Below are positions 40,282 to 51,764 of a DNA stretch of 64,000 nucleotides, in pieces. The position numbers and the translations under genes were made by a program. This DNA comes from Trichobilharzia szidati (taxonomy: Eukaryota; Platyhelminthes; Trematoda; Strigeidida; Schistosomatidae). Under the pieces are notes generated by a model that saw nothing but the letters and a program-made list of their open reading frames with translations, had not been told where the DNA came from and did not search any database. How positions within the stretch are numbered: the first letter of the stretch is position 1; each line of letters opens with the position of its first letter. The stretch lies in the NCBI GenBank assembly GCA_944472155.2, contig OX235277.1, positions 9,000,804-9,064,803 of the forward strand, read 5' to 3'.

Positions 40282-43254
40282 ATATATTCTCATTTTTGTA
40301 CATGAGGAACGCCAGTTTGCAGGAATCATCAATTCGATAAATTACACATACGATTAGTAAGTATAGTTAGTAACGATAATATAATAAGGTACATATTTAT
40401 TCCTACCTATGTAGGACACACCAATTGTATAGGCATGCATTAGTATTATTTAAGTTACATATTTAAATTACATGATTTACGGTTAAATAACATGGTTGCT
40501 GTCATTTTATCTTTAGTTTGTGGGAAAAATCTGATAACTAGTGATTCAATGGACCACATCAAGAAATATACAGATATTGACTTCGCATTAAGAAAAATAA
40601 CCCAAGTATGCGTTGGGTGGATTACAGATACTTGGGAAAATAAATAAAGCTTGAAGTCAATTCCCTCATAAAACAATAAAATGCGTCTTATAATAATGTA
40701 TTCTCACTTTATGCACATGAGGGACTCCAGTTGACAGGCATCATCAATAGGATAATAATGCACACATGGAGTAGACATGTTTAAAATTTTTCACTAACAC
40801 AAGATATATATACAAGGGAAGATAAAGGAATATTGACTGTAAGTACACTCTGCATAAGTTAAAACAGTTTATATGGCATAATCCTAGGCACCATTATTGT
40901 TTGAATTTGTTGAAAATGAGCGTAACAACTGAGTGTTGCGTTAAATTTGGTCGATATGGTTGGCTACTCACAAAAGTATAAAAATGGTTTGTAAAACGTT
41001 AGTTAGTTTACTGTAAACGATGTTTTAAGCAATATAATCTGCAAGAGGCTCACTACAGCAGTTATTATCCAGTTAAACATGCAGAGAAGTACTAATAATT
41101 CAGCAACCGGTTCATTTTTGATACTTTTCGGTCTGGAAGCAGAGTAACTGCGAACCAATCCATAGAAAATGTCGAAAGAGGCATGCAGGAGCATAATTTT
41201 ACCATCGAATGAGTCAGTGGGATCTGAAATGCAGCTGTCAGCATATTTTCGTTATTTCATAGATATCCAGGTTTATTGGCGCTGTGTGGAGTCCTCAAAA
41301 ATAAACTTATCCAAATTTTACTATTATGTAAAAAATGAACATATTGTACACTACTTTGTTTTAACCAAAAACTCTGTACTTTGAACTTCCCTCGAGTTTT
41401 AAATAAATATATAATTCTGCCTTCGACTCTCCGTCTTCTCCACCATCTCAACTGCCGTCGATCAATTATAACAACCTGCTTTCTATCTCGAATTTTTGCA
41501 GGATCACCGTAGCCTCCTACTACGCACTTTGGTCGACCTCCGGCAACGTCAACTCTGGAGAATTAGAACTGGAGCAGTCTTCCCGCAGCACTTCTGGAAT
41601 CCATTACGTTTATTGTGGAATTTGGATCTTTGCGATTTTGACATATTCCGCAGTGTCGCCGTGATCATGGGAAGTATGCATATGCAGTTTGCTACCTCCA
41701 CTGAGTGTATACAACGGGAACTGTGGATTTAGCACTGGTATCGCTTGAAAACTCACTTAGGCACTTAATGACACACTAAGTGAGTTTTCAAGCGATACCA
41801 GTGCTAAATCCACAGTTCCCGTTGTATACACTCAGTGGAGGTAGCAAACTGCATATGCATACTTCCCATGATCACGGCGACACTGCGGAATATGTCAAAA
41901 TCGCAAAGATCCAAATTCCACAATAAACGTAATGGATTCCAGAAGTGCTGCGGGAAGACTGCTCCAGTTCTAATTCTCCAGAGTTGACGTTGCCGGAGGT
42001 CGACCAAAGTGCGTAGTAGGAGGCTACGGTGATCCTGCAAAAATTCGAGATAGAAAGCAGGTTGTTATAATTGATCGACGGCAGTTGAGATGGTGGAGAA
42101 GACGGAGAGTCGAAGGCAGAATTATATATTTATTTAAAACTCGAGGGAAGTTCAAAGTACAGAGTTTTTGGTTAAAACAAAGTAGTGTACAATATGTTCA
42201 TTTTTTACATAATAGTAAAATTTGGATAAGTTTATTTTTGAGGACTCCACACAGCGCCAATAAACCTGGATATCTATGAAATAACGAAAATATGCTGACA
42301 GCTGCATTTCAGATCCCACTGACTCATTCGATGGTAAAATTATGCTCCTGCATGCCTCTTTCGACATTTTCTATGGATTGGTTCGCAGTTACTCTGCTTC
42401 CAGACCGAAAAGTATCAAAAATGAACCGGTTGCTGAATTATTAGTACTTCTCTGCATGTTTAACTGGATAATAACTGCTGTAGTGAGCCTCTTGCAGATT
42501 ATATTGCTTAAAACATCGTTTACAGTAAACTAACTAACGTTTTACAAACCATTTTTATACTTTTGTGAGTAGCCAACCATATCGACCAAATTTAACGCAA
42601 CACTCAGTTGTTACGCTCATTTTCAACAAATTCAAACAATAATGGTGCCTAGGATTATGCCATATAAACTGTTTTAACTTATGCAGAGTGTACTTACAGT
42701 CAATATTCCTTTATCTTCCCTTGTATATATATCTTGTGTTAGTGAAAAATTTTAAACATGTCTACTCCATGTGTGCATTATTATCCTATTGATGATGCCT
42801 GTCAACTGGAGTCCCTCATGTGCATAAAGTGAGAATACATTATTATAAGACGCATTTTATTGTTTTATGAGGGAATTGACTTCAAGCTTTATTTATTTTC
42901 CCAAGTATCTGTAATCCACCCAACGCATACTTGGGTTATTTTTCTTAATGCGAAGTCAATATCTGTATATTTCTTGATGTGGTCCATTGAATCACTAGTT
43001 ATCAGATTTTTCCCACAAACTAAAGATAAAATGACAGCAACCATGTTATTTAACCGTAAATCATGTAATTTAAATATGTAACTTAAATAATACTAATGCA
43101 TGCCTATACAATTGGTGTGTCCTACATAGGTAGGAATAAATATGTACCTTATTATATTATCGTTACTAACTATACTTACTAATCGTATGTGTAATTTATC
43201 GAATTGATGATTCCTGCAAACTGGCGTTCCTCATGTACAAAAATGAGAATATAT
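40282..43254. repeat. Large palindrome of repeat P (1479-bp arms, 15-bp spacer)
   Basis: Left arm 40282-41760 and right arm 41776-43254 are inverted copies; every paired coordinate sums to 83536, so there is no indel, and I saw no mismatch in the sections compared. Spacer: GCACTTAATGACACA. Each arm has two related units that open with TATTCTCA..T.TGYACATGAGG (at about 40285 and 40698). Near the centre is a stretch encoding VFPQHFWNPLR, which resembles EYPKHFWKCLR of the PLE1 N-terminus, so the arm may be a PLE 5' region. Confidence 0.85.
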
Positions 43255-44085
43255 TATTTTTTTCAAATAAAATTTTTTGTGAAGGACACAACATACGAAG
43301 CACAATAGCAACTTAAAAATGTGGGTGTATGATAGATGTTAATTTTGTAAAGTATGGTAATCCCCCATCATATTGTAGCTGTACCAATTTTTCATTTTTT
43401 CATTTTTGTCTATTCAATTTGTATACTCTTCCTGATCAAGTCAATTGTTACTATTACTACTCTCACTTTTAATTGTCCCCGGTATTATTTCACTTGTTCC
43501 ACTTGTCATTTTAAATTAATTCCTTTATGCAACATTAAGTTCCATGCTATTAAATTTCACGCAATATTACGTAACTTTTTATTTTATTCGATTTGTCAAC
43601 TAATCTTATAATTGCACACCTTTTTCAAGTTCTATCCATGCTATGAATTACTCTATATATGACATTAATTTGCTTTGCCACTTGACATTTAACTACGACT
43701 ATAATCACAAACATTTTAGTTTTAATTGCATTTCATATTATCATTATTATTATTTCATGCATTCACACCTATGTTTCAATTCCCTCACCGGATATAACTT
43801 CTTAAAAACCATATATATATACGATTGTACAGCTTGATGATAAATTCGTTGTTGAAAAGAGTCTCTTCGCTGAATCATTTGTTTTGATTTTCCAATTTAC
43901 GAGAAAAAAGTTGTGCGTGAATGTGATTGTACAGCTGAAAAAATGGACACGCCGAAAGCAGTCTTCACTGAGGTCCTTGTCATAAGTTATGATCAAAAAC
44001 CCAGTCATTGTGCGAACTCATTCTCTCATATCAAAATGTTCGTATTTATATTGGTAATAGCCCCCCCTGACATTGCGTAATCGTT
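43255..44085 (+). mobile_element. PLE4-like 3' region / pseudo-LTR
   Basis: Pyrimidine- and AT-rich sequence with the layout of a PLE 3' untranslated region, ending in GATTGTACAG plus a hammerhead-like motif at 43830-43872, as at the PLE1 ends. A second GATTGTACAGC occurs at about 43925. No GIY-YIG coding sequence precedes it because the palindrome adjoins at 43254. Between 44080 and 44130 short words again recall repeat P. Confidence 0.5.
43830..43872 (+). ncRNA. Hammerhead-like motif (PLE4-type)
   Basis: Stem I CAGC (43830-43833) / GCTG (43869-43872); core TTGATGA (43834-43840, one base off CTGATGA); weak stem II; GAA (43854-43856); stem III AAGAG / CTCTT with a one-base loop (43857-43867); C at 43868 as the cleavage base. 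Confidence 0.55.
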
Positions 44086-44504
44086 CAGCCTCTGTTTGAA
44101 TTTGTTGGATGACCGAATAATAACCAAGTGTTGCATGTGTAATTCCCATTTAGTTGGAGCAATGTCGAACGTAAGGCCCTTGAGTGGAACCCTGAAAGAG
44201 AAGCGATGGATCGATAGTCCAAAATTGTCTTTGCAGTTGATGCATCTGACTAGAGTCTCGATGCAGTTATCTCACGCGTATTGTTAAGTGGCGTTGACGA
44301 GCCAGTGAAAACGCTCTCGAAACTCTGATAAAGGCTGAACAGAACAATTGTAATATCGAAGAAGGTGCTATATTTTGCTTCGACCACAACGAAGTCTTCG
44401 CCGAACAAGTTCTGTATCAGTTACCATTGGTAAGCAAAGAAAACTAAGCCTTGGCATCTATAGTACAAGCCTCAGACAAATCGATCGGTGAAACTTTACA
44501 AAGT
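44086..44504. other. Unassigned
   Basis: No family recognised; one 63-codon open frame (44096-44287) without resemblance. Confidence 0.35.
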
Positions 44505-44640
44505 CATGGAGCGATTTCCCCTCCTCACCTAGCACTCTCCGCCTAACCTTAGTATTACCATATTATACCGCTTAACACGTAAAATAAGAGTCAAAAACCT
44601 ATAGTCATAGATGATTAACCTTTTCATAGTCGACGGGGAC
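44505..44640 (-). mobile_element. Short RTE1 fragment
   Basis: The minus strand encodes a decayed MKRL...YDYRFL.LILRVKRYN and RLGGEC-type piece matching the MKRLAVFDHRCLRSISRVKWYN / RRRVLGKEGK region of RTE1. Both ends are lost. Confidence 0.6.
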
Positions 44641-46500
44641 ATTTTAGAAACAGAATTTTCTTTGAAAATAATTGCTCCAATTACCGAGCAGCAAATCGTA
44701 ATATTGCGAGAGACTAATGGTGTTTTTGAAGGCTTGAAAGAGGGCAAAAATTAAGTGAGGAATCTTGTCAAACACATAGAAAGGGCATTCGTCATTCATT
44801 GGACAAAGGAAGCCTTATGAGTGATTAGGAAGGCATAGTTCTTACTTGGCCACTTGTCCTATTATTTTGAGTCTCCTAATCACTTACTACATCTGTGTGG
44901 CCATAGAGTACTATGTTAAAGAGGCCCTATACAAGTTTCTCTCTCGGAACGACTTCTCTAGGCATGTCTGTTCGATTAACCTATCGTCTAGAACTATATC
45001 TAGGTTTTACCGTTGAGTGCTTTTGCTTTCCACTGGCGAATTTAGACTCTAGTTCGACTAGGAGTATGGTGTCAGCAATTGAACAGCTACTTTGAGTCTC
45101 TAAAACATGAAGATATCGAATGTATGTAGTACACCTACACGGAACAGGTTAAGGTTCTTCATCTAGCATTATATGAATTCGTGTAATACTGCATTCGTCA
45201 GCTTAGGTTATTGCTAGTCTATCTTAATGAAGTTGCAACATCAGACTGTAATCAGTTGCCTCAAATTGCGTGCATCCACTAACGTTACCAAGTAGACGAT
45301 ATCTGCAAACCAGCTTTTATGTCATCTAGAATAATTCAGAAGGGTTTTGTCGATGCCTTCCCCTTAGTTCTAACACATCAGATTCTATGGCTCCCTTATA
45401 TGCTTTCGCTTGTAAGGTCTATCCAACTGACAGTTCATTCACGCAGTGGACAGATATGTCCCGGCATATTTATGAGTGATGAGTCCCGGAATGCTTAGTT
45501 CTGCCAATCGTAATTGGTGATTTATACCATAGGGCGTCTTGATGTTATGCTTCATCGATCCCTTGTTCGCTGTGTTGGTGCCATGGTTTTATTTATCACT
45601 AGAGGTTGAACACTCAATATATTCTGTTGGGCCGTTTGTAAGCTTTATCCAGAATAATGGCTGATGCACTCGCGCTAGCGTAGGAAATGAAAACTCCGTG
45701 GAGACAGCGTGCAAAACTAAGCTAGTTTGGGAAAAAACTATTTGAGGAAGTGCTCTGAGTGAACTACCCAACACCGCATCGATGAGGCACGATTTTTCCT
45801 GGCTCTAACCACCGAACAAGTGTCTCCTTACCTGCCTCTGGGAACCCTTACAATGCGAAAATGGGAGGAAGTTAGTTGAAGAAGTAAACACGTTCACCAA
45901 ACCCTGGAGAGTGCCTCACTACCCACACGAAAAATGTATAAATGAACACTTGGTACATATAATGATCAAATTTAAGGGTGTGTTCGTGGGTAACGTTCTC
46001 AAAAATTCAGACTTTAAAAGATATTCAATGATATTACATCCCGTAGGATCAACTTTATTAACGTTATCTTGTATGTTATGTTGTTTTTATAATAGTGTTT
46101 TACATTGGAGGCGTACTCGGAAAAGGAACCTGATTTGAACTTGCATGCTTATGAAAGGAACCGACACACCCAGCCGTGCAATGATAATTCTATACTTCTT
46201 TAACGCTTAAGTTCAGCTAAATGTCGGCATTTCCATCAAAAAGTACAGTTCACATTTTCTAAAATTAACACTCGATGCAAAAACTAACTAAAAGTGGAGC
46301 ACACTAATAGAGAAGTAAAAATCGATTTGTAACAGTTGTTAATAACGGCATCAGGATAATTTGCTTTAGACAGAAATCAACCCTCCGGAACTCAGAATAC
46401 CACCACCTTGCGTATATAATAACCGACTCCATTTCAATGCAAGCAGTATTGTAACTAAGTCAAATACCTATTGATCAACCAAGAATATGAAAAAGAGAAG
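44641..46500. other. Unassigned region
   Basis: About 1.9 kb with no gene I can support. Base composition is less AT-rich than the flanks around 44900-45900, which suggests an old element I could not name. Open frames (44913-45095, 45589-45774, 45911-46138) are short and show no domain. Confidence 0.35.
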
Positions 46501-46506
46501 ACATTC

Positions 46507-46546
46507 AGCGAAGAAACTCTTTTCGGTGAATTCATTCACATAGCTG
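46507..46546 (-). ncRNA. Degenerate hammerhead-like motif at PLE4 3' end
   Basis: Minus strand: CAGC / GCTG stem I, GAA followed by AAG...CTT stem III and C before GCTG are kept, but the CTGATGA core is degraded (TATGTGA). Probably inactive; its position after GATTGTACAG matches the other copies. Confidence 0.4.
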
Positions 46547-47003
46547 TACAATCGCATTTATATATAAAATTATTTGTGTGTGTGTGTACATGAGGTTTGT
46601 CAAGTTTAGATAATTGATTAGTTAATACAAGAATGGTGTAGTATAGAGACAAAGTTAATCAGACAGCAACTAAAATAAGATTGAGTTAGTAAGCTAGATG
46701 ACGTAATATAACTGACTAAAATGTTACAACTTAGGTCAGGATAGCAACAGAGGTAATTACAGGTAGAGATTAAGTAGAAGTGAAATTGAGTAAATAAGTT
46801 GTATGACTTAACATAAATGATTAGAAAATGAGCTTTGTTCAAGTCAGTAACAGTGGTAGTGAGGTGTAGAAATTGAATCGGGTGGGGGTAGAGAACAAGA
46901 AAGTTGAAAATGTAAAATATTACAATTGAGAAGACAAAATAATACTAATGAAGGGACAGAAGAAAAGATTAGGTAGAATTTACTTGTCGGCTAATAAGAT
47001 AGA

Positions 47004-47564
47004 TTACGTCCATTGCAAGTGTAGTGATTGAACGAACTTCTTCTGTATGCAGAGTTCAGGACTTAGCAAGTGAATCACCATTGCTTCTGCAGTTTGAAGA
47101 AGTCTGATTCGTACACCTTTAGGGAGACTACTTCTTACTCTGTAGATGACTTTGAAGTTTGTTTGCGGTGTAGCTTGGTGTCCGGAATCTATCAGATGCT
47201 CTAATATGGAACTGTGGGGGCATCGATTTTCTCCTTTGTAAAACCATGTTGGTAAGTGCTCGGTGATATGTTTGGAAAGCGAGCGCTGGGTACGGCCGAC
47301 ATACCTGGCTCCACACGAGCAGGTGAATTGATAAATGCGGATTGATGAGGCCAGCAGCGGTAGCTTATCCTTCACGTTCACATTAATCATAGGTTTTGTG
47401 GAGAAGGTTAGTCGTAGTTCAGCTGCGAAGAAGGTCTTCTTAAGTGAGCGCAACAGTCGATTTTTCAGTGTTTCCGCAGATAAATCTCCATTGAATTGAA
47501 GATTCATGTAGAGTAGTTTTTTCTTGACGCTAAGTATGGGCTGCTTTTCTTGTCTAGGGTTCAT
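47004..47564 (-). pseudogene. PLE4 linker and GIY-YIG endonuclease
   Basis: 186 codons: polymerase C-terminal linker (KKLLYMNLQFNGDLSAETLK, FFAAELRLTFSTKPM), then GIY-YIG with YQFTCSCGARYVGRTQRSL and ITEHLPTWF, and the C-terminal AEAMVIHLLSPELCIQKKFV. In this lineage polymerase and endonuclease are in one frame without the stop seen in PLE1. The upstream frame is cut only by a single TAA at 47658-47660. The nuclease motif itself looks unbroken. Confidence 0.8.
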
Positions 47565-47657
47565 AGATTTTGGAATAAATCTTTCTGTATAGCAATTCTC
47601 GACGAGGATTCTCTTGAGGTTGTCCAGTTCATCTTCTATGGTGTCAGGGGTGCAAAT

Positions 47658-48515
47658 TTATCGAACTCTGTAGCTGAGTGAACGGCCCAGGTTTCGTTTG
47701 GTGTATAGTGGTACCCAGCTGTGAAAGTTAGTAAGCTGTCCGTTCCACGTCGATTTTCTGTGGATAGATCTTTTCAGTGTTCCATCCCGTTCTCTTCTTG
47801 TTAGTTGGACGTCAAGAAAGGATATTGTGGAGTTGGACTCTTTCTCCATCGTGAACTGAATTGCAGGGTGGCAGTTGTTAAATGACTTCAAGATGTCGTC
47901 TAGATTTTCTTCGTTGTTGACGATAATGAAGGTTTCGTCGACGTATCTCTTATAGATTTCGAAGGTATTGATCATTTTCTTCAGGCATGTGTTTTCGAGT
48001 TTTGCCATGAAGAAATCTGCAAGCAAAGGGCCTAGTGGTGAGCCCATAGCTATACCATCCTTTTGGCGATATATTTCGTTGTTGAAAGAGAATTGAACAT
48101 TCAGGGTACACCTCACTAGGAGTTCTTTAAGATGCTCGGTGGGTATACCGATGTTTATTCCTTTGGAGTGAATAAGTTCGCATATATAGCATATTGTTTC
48201 AGTCAGTGGAACGTTTGTGAATAGTGATGTGACATCTAATGAAATAATTGTCTTGCTGGATACGTTGATGTTTTCGACTGACTCGTTAAAGTCGAATGAA
48301 TCTCGAACTGTGTGGCAGGAAACTTGTCTTCTGATTGGTTCAAGTAGATCTGCTAACCATTGAGCTGTGCGGTGACAGGGTGAATTGGTCATGTCGAGGA
48401 TCGGTCGAAGAGGAATACCCTTCTTGTGTACTCTCGGGAGTCCGTAAAGTCGTGGTATATTTGAGCCAGATGGTCTAAGGGATTCGAACGTTTCGTTGCT
48501 GATGAAAGATTCAGT
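47658..48515 (-). pseudogene. PLE4 reverse transcriptase fragment
   Basis: Open from about 48515 to the TAA at 47658: SNIPRLYGLPRVHKKGIPLR, SLDVTSLFTNVPLTE (first catalytic Asp), QKDGIAMGSPLGPLLADFFM and YKRYVDETFI, where the usual second Asp of the YxDD pair is Glu. It continues through FHSWVPLYTKRNLGRSLSYR. The same frame resumes beyond the TAA in the endonuclease block. Loss of the second catalytic Asp and the stop mark a dead copy. Confidence 0.8.
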
Positions 48516-49126
48516 CCTTAACTTTAACCAAGAATAGCAAACTATTTTAAGCTAGTTACACAGCAGCCTGACCACATGATTCGCAGTTGGTTACTGTCAG
48601 TACACTAAAGAGATCTACAAATAATGTCAGTATAATATGCAATAATACTTATGATCGTCTAGGCTACTACAGAGATTTTTGTGTGCAAGAAACAGGAAAG
48701 TGGTTTGAATAAACAAGTGCATTGAAACTCCAGTCAGTGTTTACCATCATTGACAGGTGCCTTGGTAGAAGAGAAGACATATATTGTTGTCTCTAACAAC
48801 TGGATGCACATGTCCGAGTGGAATGCATCGTGGAGTTGAAGTGCTTATATTTTGGACAAACCAACTGTCAGTTACCATTTTCTGACCAAATCCCTACCAA
48901 CGGTGATATAACTAAATCAAATGGATTCAACAATGAAATCATTTTAGAAACAAATAGCTGCTGATTGCTGGTAATATCTTCCCAATGAATATCACTATCA
49001 AAGTTTTCAAATTGTCACACCTAAAACAAGGAGTTATAGTGCCATCTAAATCTAGTTTATTTGAATAATAGTGATTAGTTGCCTGGTAATAAAAGGCACA
49101 ACAGGTTCATAGTGGTTAACAATATC
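48516..49126. other. Unassigned spacer
   Basis: No gene recognised. Confidence 0.4.
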
Positions 49127-50035
49127 AATTATTATTATTATTATTATTGTTTCTTTCAATTCGTAGAGAAACATAAGGCTTCAGCCGTGCGTCTCCATTG
49201 AGTTCGGTTCTCTGCTAGAGTTTTCACCTGGCTCCAAGTCTGCCCACACACTTTCATCTCCTCTTCACATGACTTCCTCCAAGTAACCCTTGCACGAACG
49301 ACCAACTCGCTGCTTCCCTTTCGGGTTCCACTCGAGCGATGGCCTGGGGTGTGATGTCTCTTGTTGATTTTCTCAGAGTATGGCCAATCCACCTCCATTT
49401 CTTCCTGCTTATTTGTTTCACAAACGGCTCCTGCTGTGTTGGTTCGCTCTCAGAGATCTCTGTCCCTAATGTTTTCTGGTCATCTGATCTTGAGTAATGA
49501 GCGAAGACAACTGTTAATGAAGGTCTGTAGTTTGTTCGAAGTGCCCTTCGTGACGCACCAAGTCTCTGATCCGTACAGCAAGTAGCACTGACTTCACATT
49601 GGAGTTGAAAATCCGGATCTTATTTTTGATGCTGAGCGCTGTTGATCTCCACACAGACTTGAGAGTAGTGAAAGCTTGTCTTGCTTTTCCGATTCTTGCT
49701 TTGATATCCTCGTCAGTTCCGTCCGCCTGTAGTTGAAACGATGCTTCCCAGGTAGGTGGGTAGGTAGGTAAAGGAGTTTGTTTCTTTCAGGTTCCTCCCA
49801 TTTATGCTGATTGTTGTCTGTTGTTGTTGCTGCTGTTGGTGGTGTTTCCCAGGAATCTTCATCATCTCTGTTTTCTCTATGTTCACTTGGAGTCCTATCT
49901 TTGATGCTTCTTCTGCCAACTTGTTGCTTTTGGCTTTCATATCTTCCACTTTGTGAGAAATCAGACATATATCATCGGCGAAGTGCAGATGTTCCAAGTT
50001 TTTTGTGTGAGTCCATTTTATGCCTGCTCCTCATT
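49127..50035 (-). mobile_element. RTE-like second lineage (RTE2-D)
   Basis: Minus-strand 3' part: HLHFADDICLISHKVEDMKA (catalytic FADD) at 49997-49920, AEEASKIGLQVNIEKTEMMK, ISINGRNLKETNSFTYL, then, in other frames, the connector and the C-terminal block at 49156-49398 (RVTWRKSCEEEMKVCGQTW, KTLAENRTQWRRTAEALC). Ends at 49127-49150 in an ATT/AAT trinucleotide tail. A duplicated Tyr-Leu-Pro-Thr stretch near 49750 reflects a small GTAG-type tandem repeat. 5'-truncated with frameshifts. Confidence 0.8.
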
Positions 50036-50129
50036 ACACTATCAAGATGAGAACTAAAAATTAGTGGGAATGAACACTGTCTCCAGAACAATATTTCTTG
50101 AGCTGTTAGCGTGTTTTTAATTCTTCTAT

Positions 50130-50297
50130 GTTCTAACTGTAGAATACGGCTTCAAGCTAGAGGCTTGAAGTTTCTGTAGCAGTTGTGTTCATTTTTACAG
50201 CACTAGTTTATCAAGGTAGAGGATTGCGTCGGCCATGGATCGAACCCCGGACGACATGCGTGGTTGGCGGGCATTCTACCACTGTGCCACCGACCCA
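50130..50297 (-). repeat. tRNA-derived SINE (SINE1), shortened
   Basis: Minus-strand copy: A-box TCGGTGGCACAGTGGTAGAA complementary to about 50276-50296, B-box GGTTCGATCC near 50241, hairpin GAAACTTCAAGC / GCTTGAAGCC at 50147-50172. About 60 bp of the usual middle is missing. Confidence 0.75.
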
Positions 50298-50635
50298 CTA
50301 GCTTTTGGAGTAAGAAGAAACAATTAGGCACACTGAATACAACGCAGAAAAAAATAAATTGGTTTGCATAGAATAGACAAACTTCATTGTAAAATGGTGT
50401 CACATTATTCTACTTCACTGAGCATTTCGCACTTCACAAAACAAGCACGAATGAAAGAAGACAAAACAGCAGTAAAATCCAACCACTACTTTTGTGTTCT
50501 ATTCAATTGAAGCCGTTGGTGAGTTTGTAAACTGCTTCTGATCTTTTTAAATATTACTTAAATTATCAAATATTAAAATGAGTTCCTACATTTATTAATT
50601 TGACTTTTCATGTTATTCACCACTTTCTGAGTCAC
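50298..50635. other. Unassigned spacer
   Basis: AT-rich; nothing recognised. Confidence 0.35.
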
Positions 50636-50945
50636 CACTTTGTCCATTTATTTCCTGAGGAACTACAGTTTCTTCATTATATAAAACAAAACTTGGGGTA
50701 GTGTCACTTCATCTACCTGCTGATTTAGGCACAGGAATGTTTTTAATGTCCTCTAAAGGTGCAAGCACAGTGTTTGTGGAAACTAATTCATTTAAAATAC
50801 TAATGTGAAGTGATATACAATGTCCGCAAATATTTTGACGAAAAAAGTAACTACACCATCTGGACGAAGGCACTAAGTAGGTTTCAAGGATTTTAGACAC
50901 TTCCGGATGTCGAACGGCTACATATATAGAAAGATAACGCCTCAA
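50636..50945 (-). other. Unrecognised coding-like stretch
   Basis: From 50945 the minus strand reads LRRYLSIYVAVRHPEVSKIL, continues to NIPVPKSAGR, meets TGA at about 50709 and then stays open in the same frame for about 29 more codons (SDTTPSFVLYNEETVVPQEI...) to TAA near 50620. The composition looks more like a real protein than like the surrounding repeats, and it matches none of the element families here. It could be a processed pseudogene or a terminal exon. I do not recognise it. Confidence 0.3.
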
Positions 50946-51349
50946 ACAGTGTTAGATTTATAGCATGATTCGTCTATTTATCACGGGACTTTTTGGCACA
51001 TATGTTTACTGATTGTCTTCTGGCTCTTCAAATACAGTGCATCAAGATTTACTCCGATGTTATTTTATCAGGATATGCTCCGTTCATTGTTTTTGGGTGA
51101 TGTCGTGTGAACCACGCATCACCGGTTGTTGTCATGCAGTGAGCTTAGGTTTGCACTTGTCTTCCTCCCTAAAGGTCTTAGTAAGTGCTTTAAATGTTTG
51201 CTTTAAGTTATTTCTAATGTCCTCCAATCATGAAGCCACTAGATGTGAAGTTCCAATTCTAATTTTTATTTAATTTCTGACTATAGCTTGATTCCACACA
51301 CCTCATTTTTGGTAAAAGTATGGAATTTTCAGCACGTGATATTGGTAGC
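50946..51349. other. Unassigned spacer
   Basis: One 86-codon open frame at 51013-51273 without resemblance; no repeat recognised. Confidence 0.35.
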
Positions 51350-51458
51350 CCCAATTTTGTAGCCGACCATTGATATCAGGTGTGCGTTGGCAGGGGATCG
51401 AATCCCGGGCCATGTGCATGGTCTGTGAGTGTTCTAACCGCTGTGCCACCGACACACA
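51350..51458 (-). repeat. tRNA-derived SINE head, truncated
   Basis: Minus strand: TGTGTCGGTGGCACAGCGG A-box region at 51440-51458 and B-box GGGATTCGATCC near 51400. Only the tRNA-like head is present. Confidence 0.7.
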
Positions 51459-51764
51459 CTATCATTAAAAAGTGTATTCACTGCCATTTCATGAATATCC
51501 GGTGAATTCATTACGGATTATATCTTCAACAATGGATCACTTTTGCACGACCACATTGTTTTGAACACACCGTTTAGGAAACTGCTTTACACCCTTCCGC
51601 AAAACAAACTTTTAACAAAGTAGAATATATCTCTTTCATCATACTTAAGAAATGGTGAAGAGTGTTAATGATGCACCGCATATTTCTTTCGTTAACATTT
51701 CATATCCTACATTAGTCTGCCACGAAATACAATGTCAAATATCTTAACTGAATATAGGTTCAAC
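51459..51764. other. Unassigned spacer
   Basis: Nothing recognised. Confidence 0.35.

Larger units (their letters stand above)
46500..48515 (-). mobile_element. Penelope-like element PLE4, 5'-truncated
   Basis: Minus-strand order: reverse transcriptase from about 48515, GIY-YIG endonuclease to 47004, 3' untranslated region and a hammerhead-like motif at 46507-46546. The element ends near 46500. It lacks the N-terminal domain and the start of the polymerase. One in-frame stop (47658-47660) breaks an otherwise open frame. Confidence 0.8.

Noticed and set aside
40282..43254. Palindrome as a DNA transposon with terminal inverted repeats
   Set aside because: No transposase, no unique centre (15-bp spacer only) and no clear target duplication.
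44913..46138. Short open frames in the less AT-rich region
   Set aside because: No domain, no similarity to one another and no gene structure; left unassigned.
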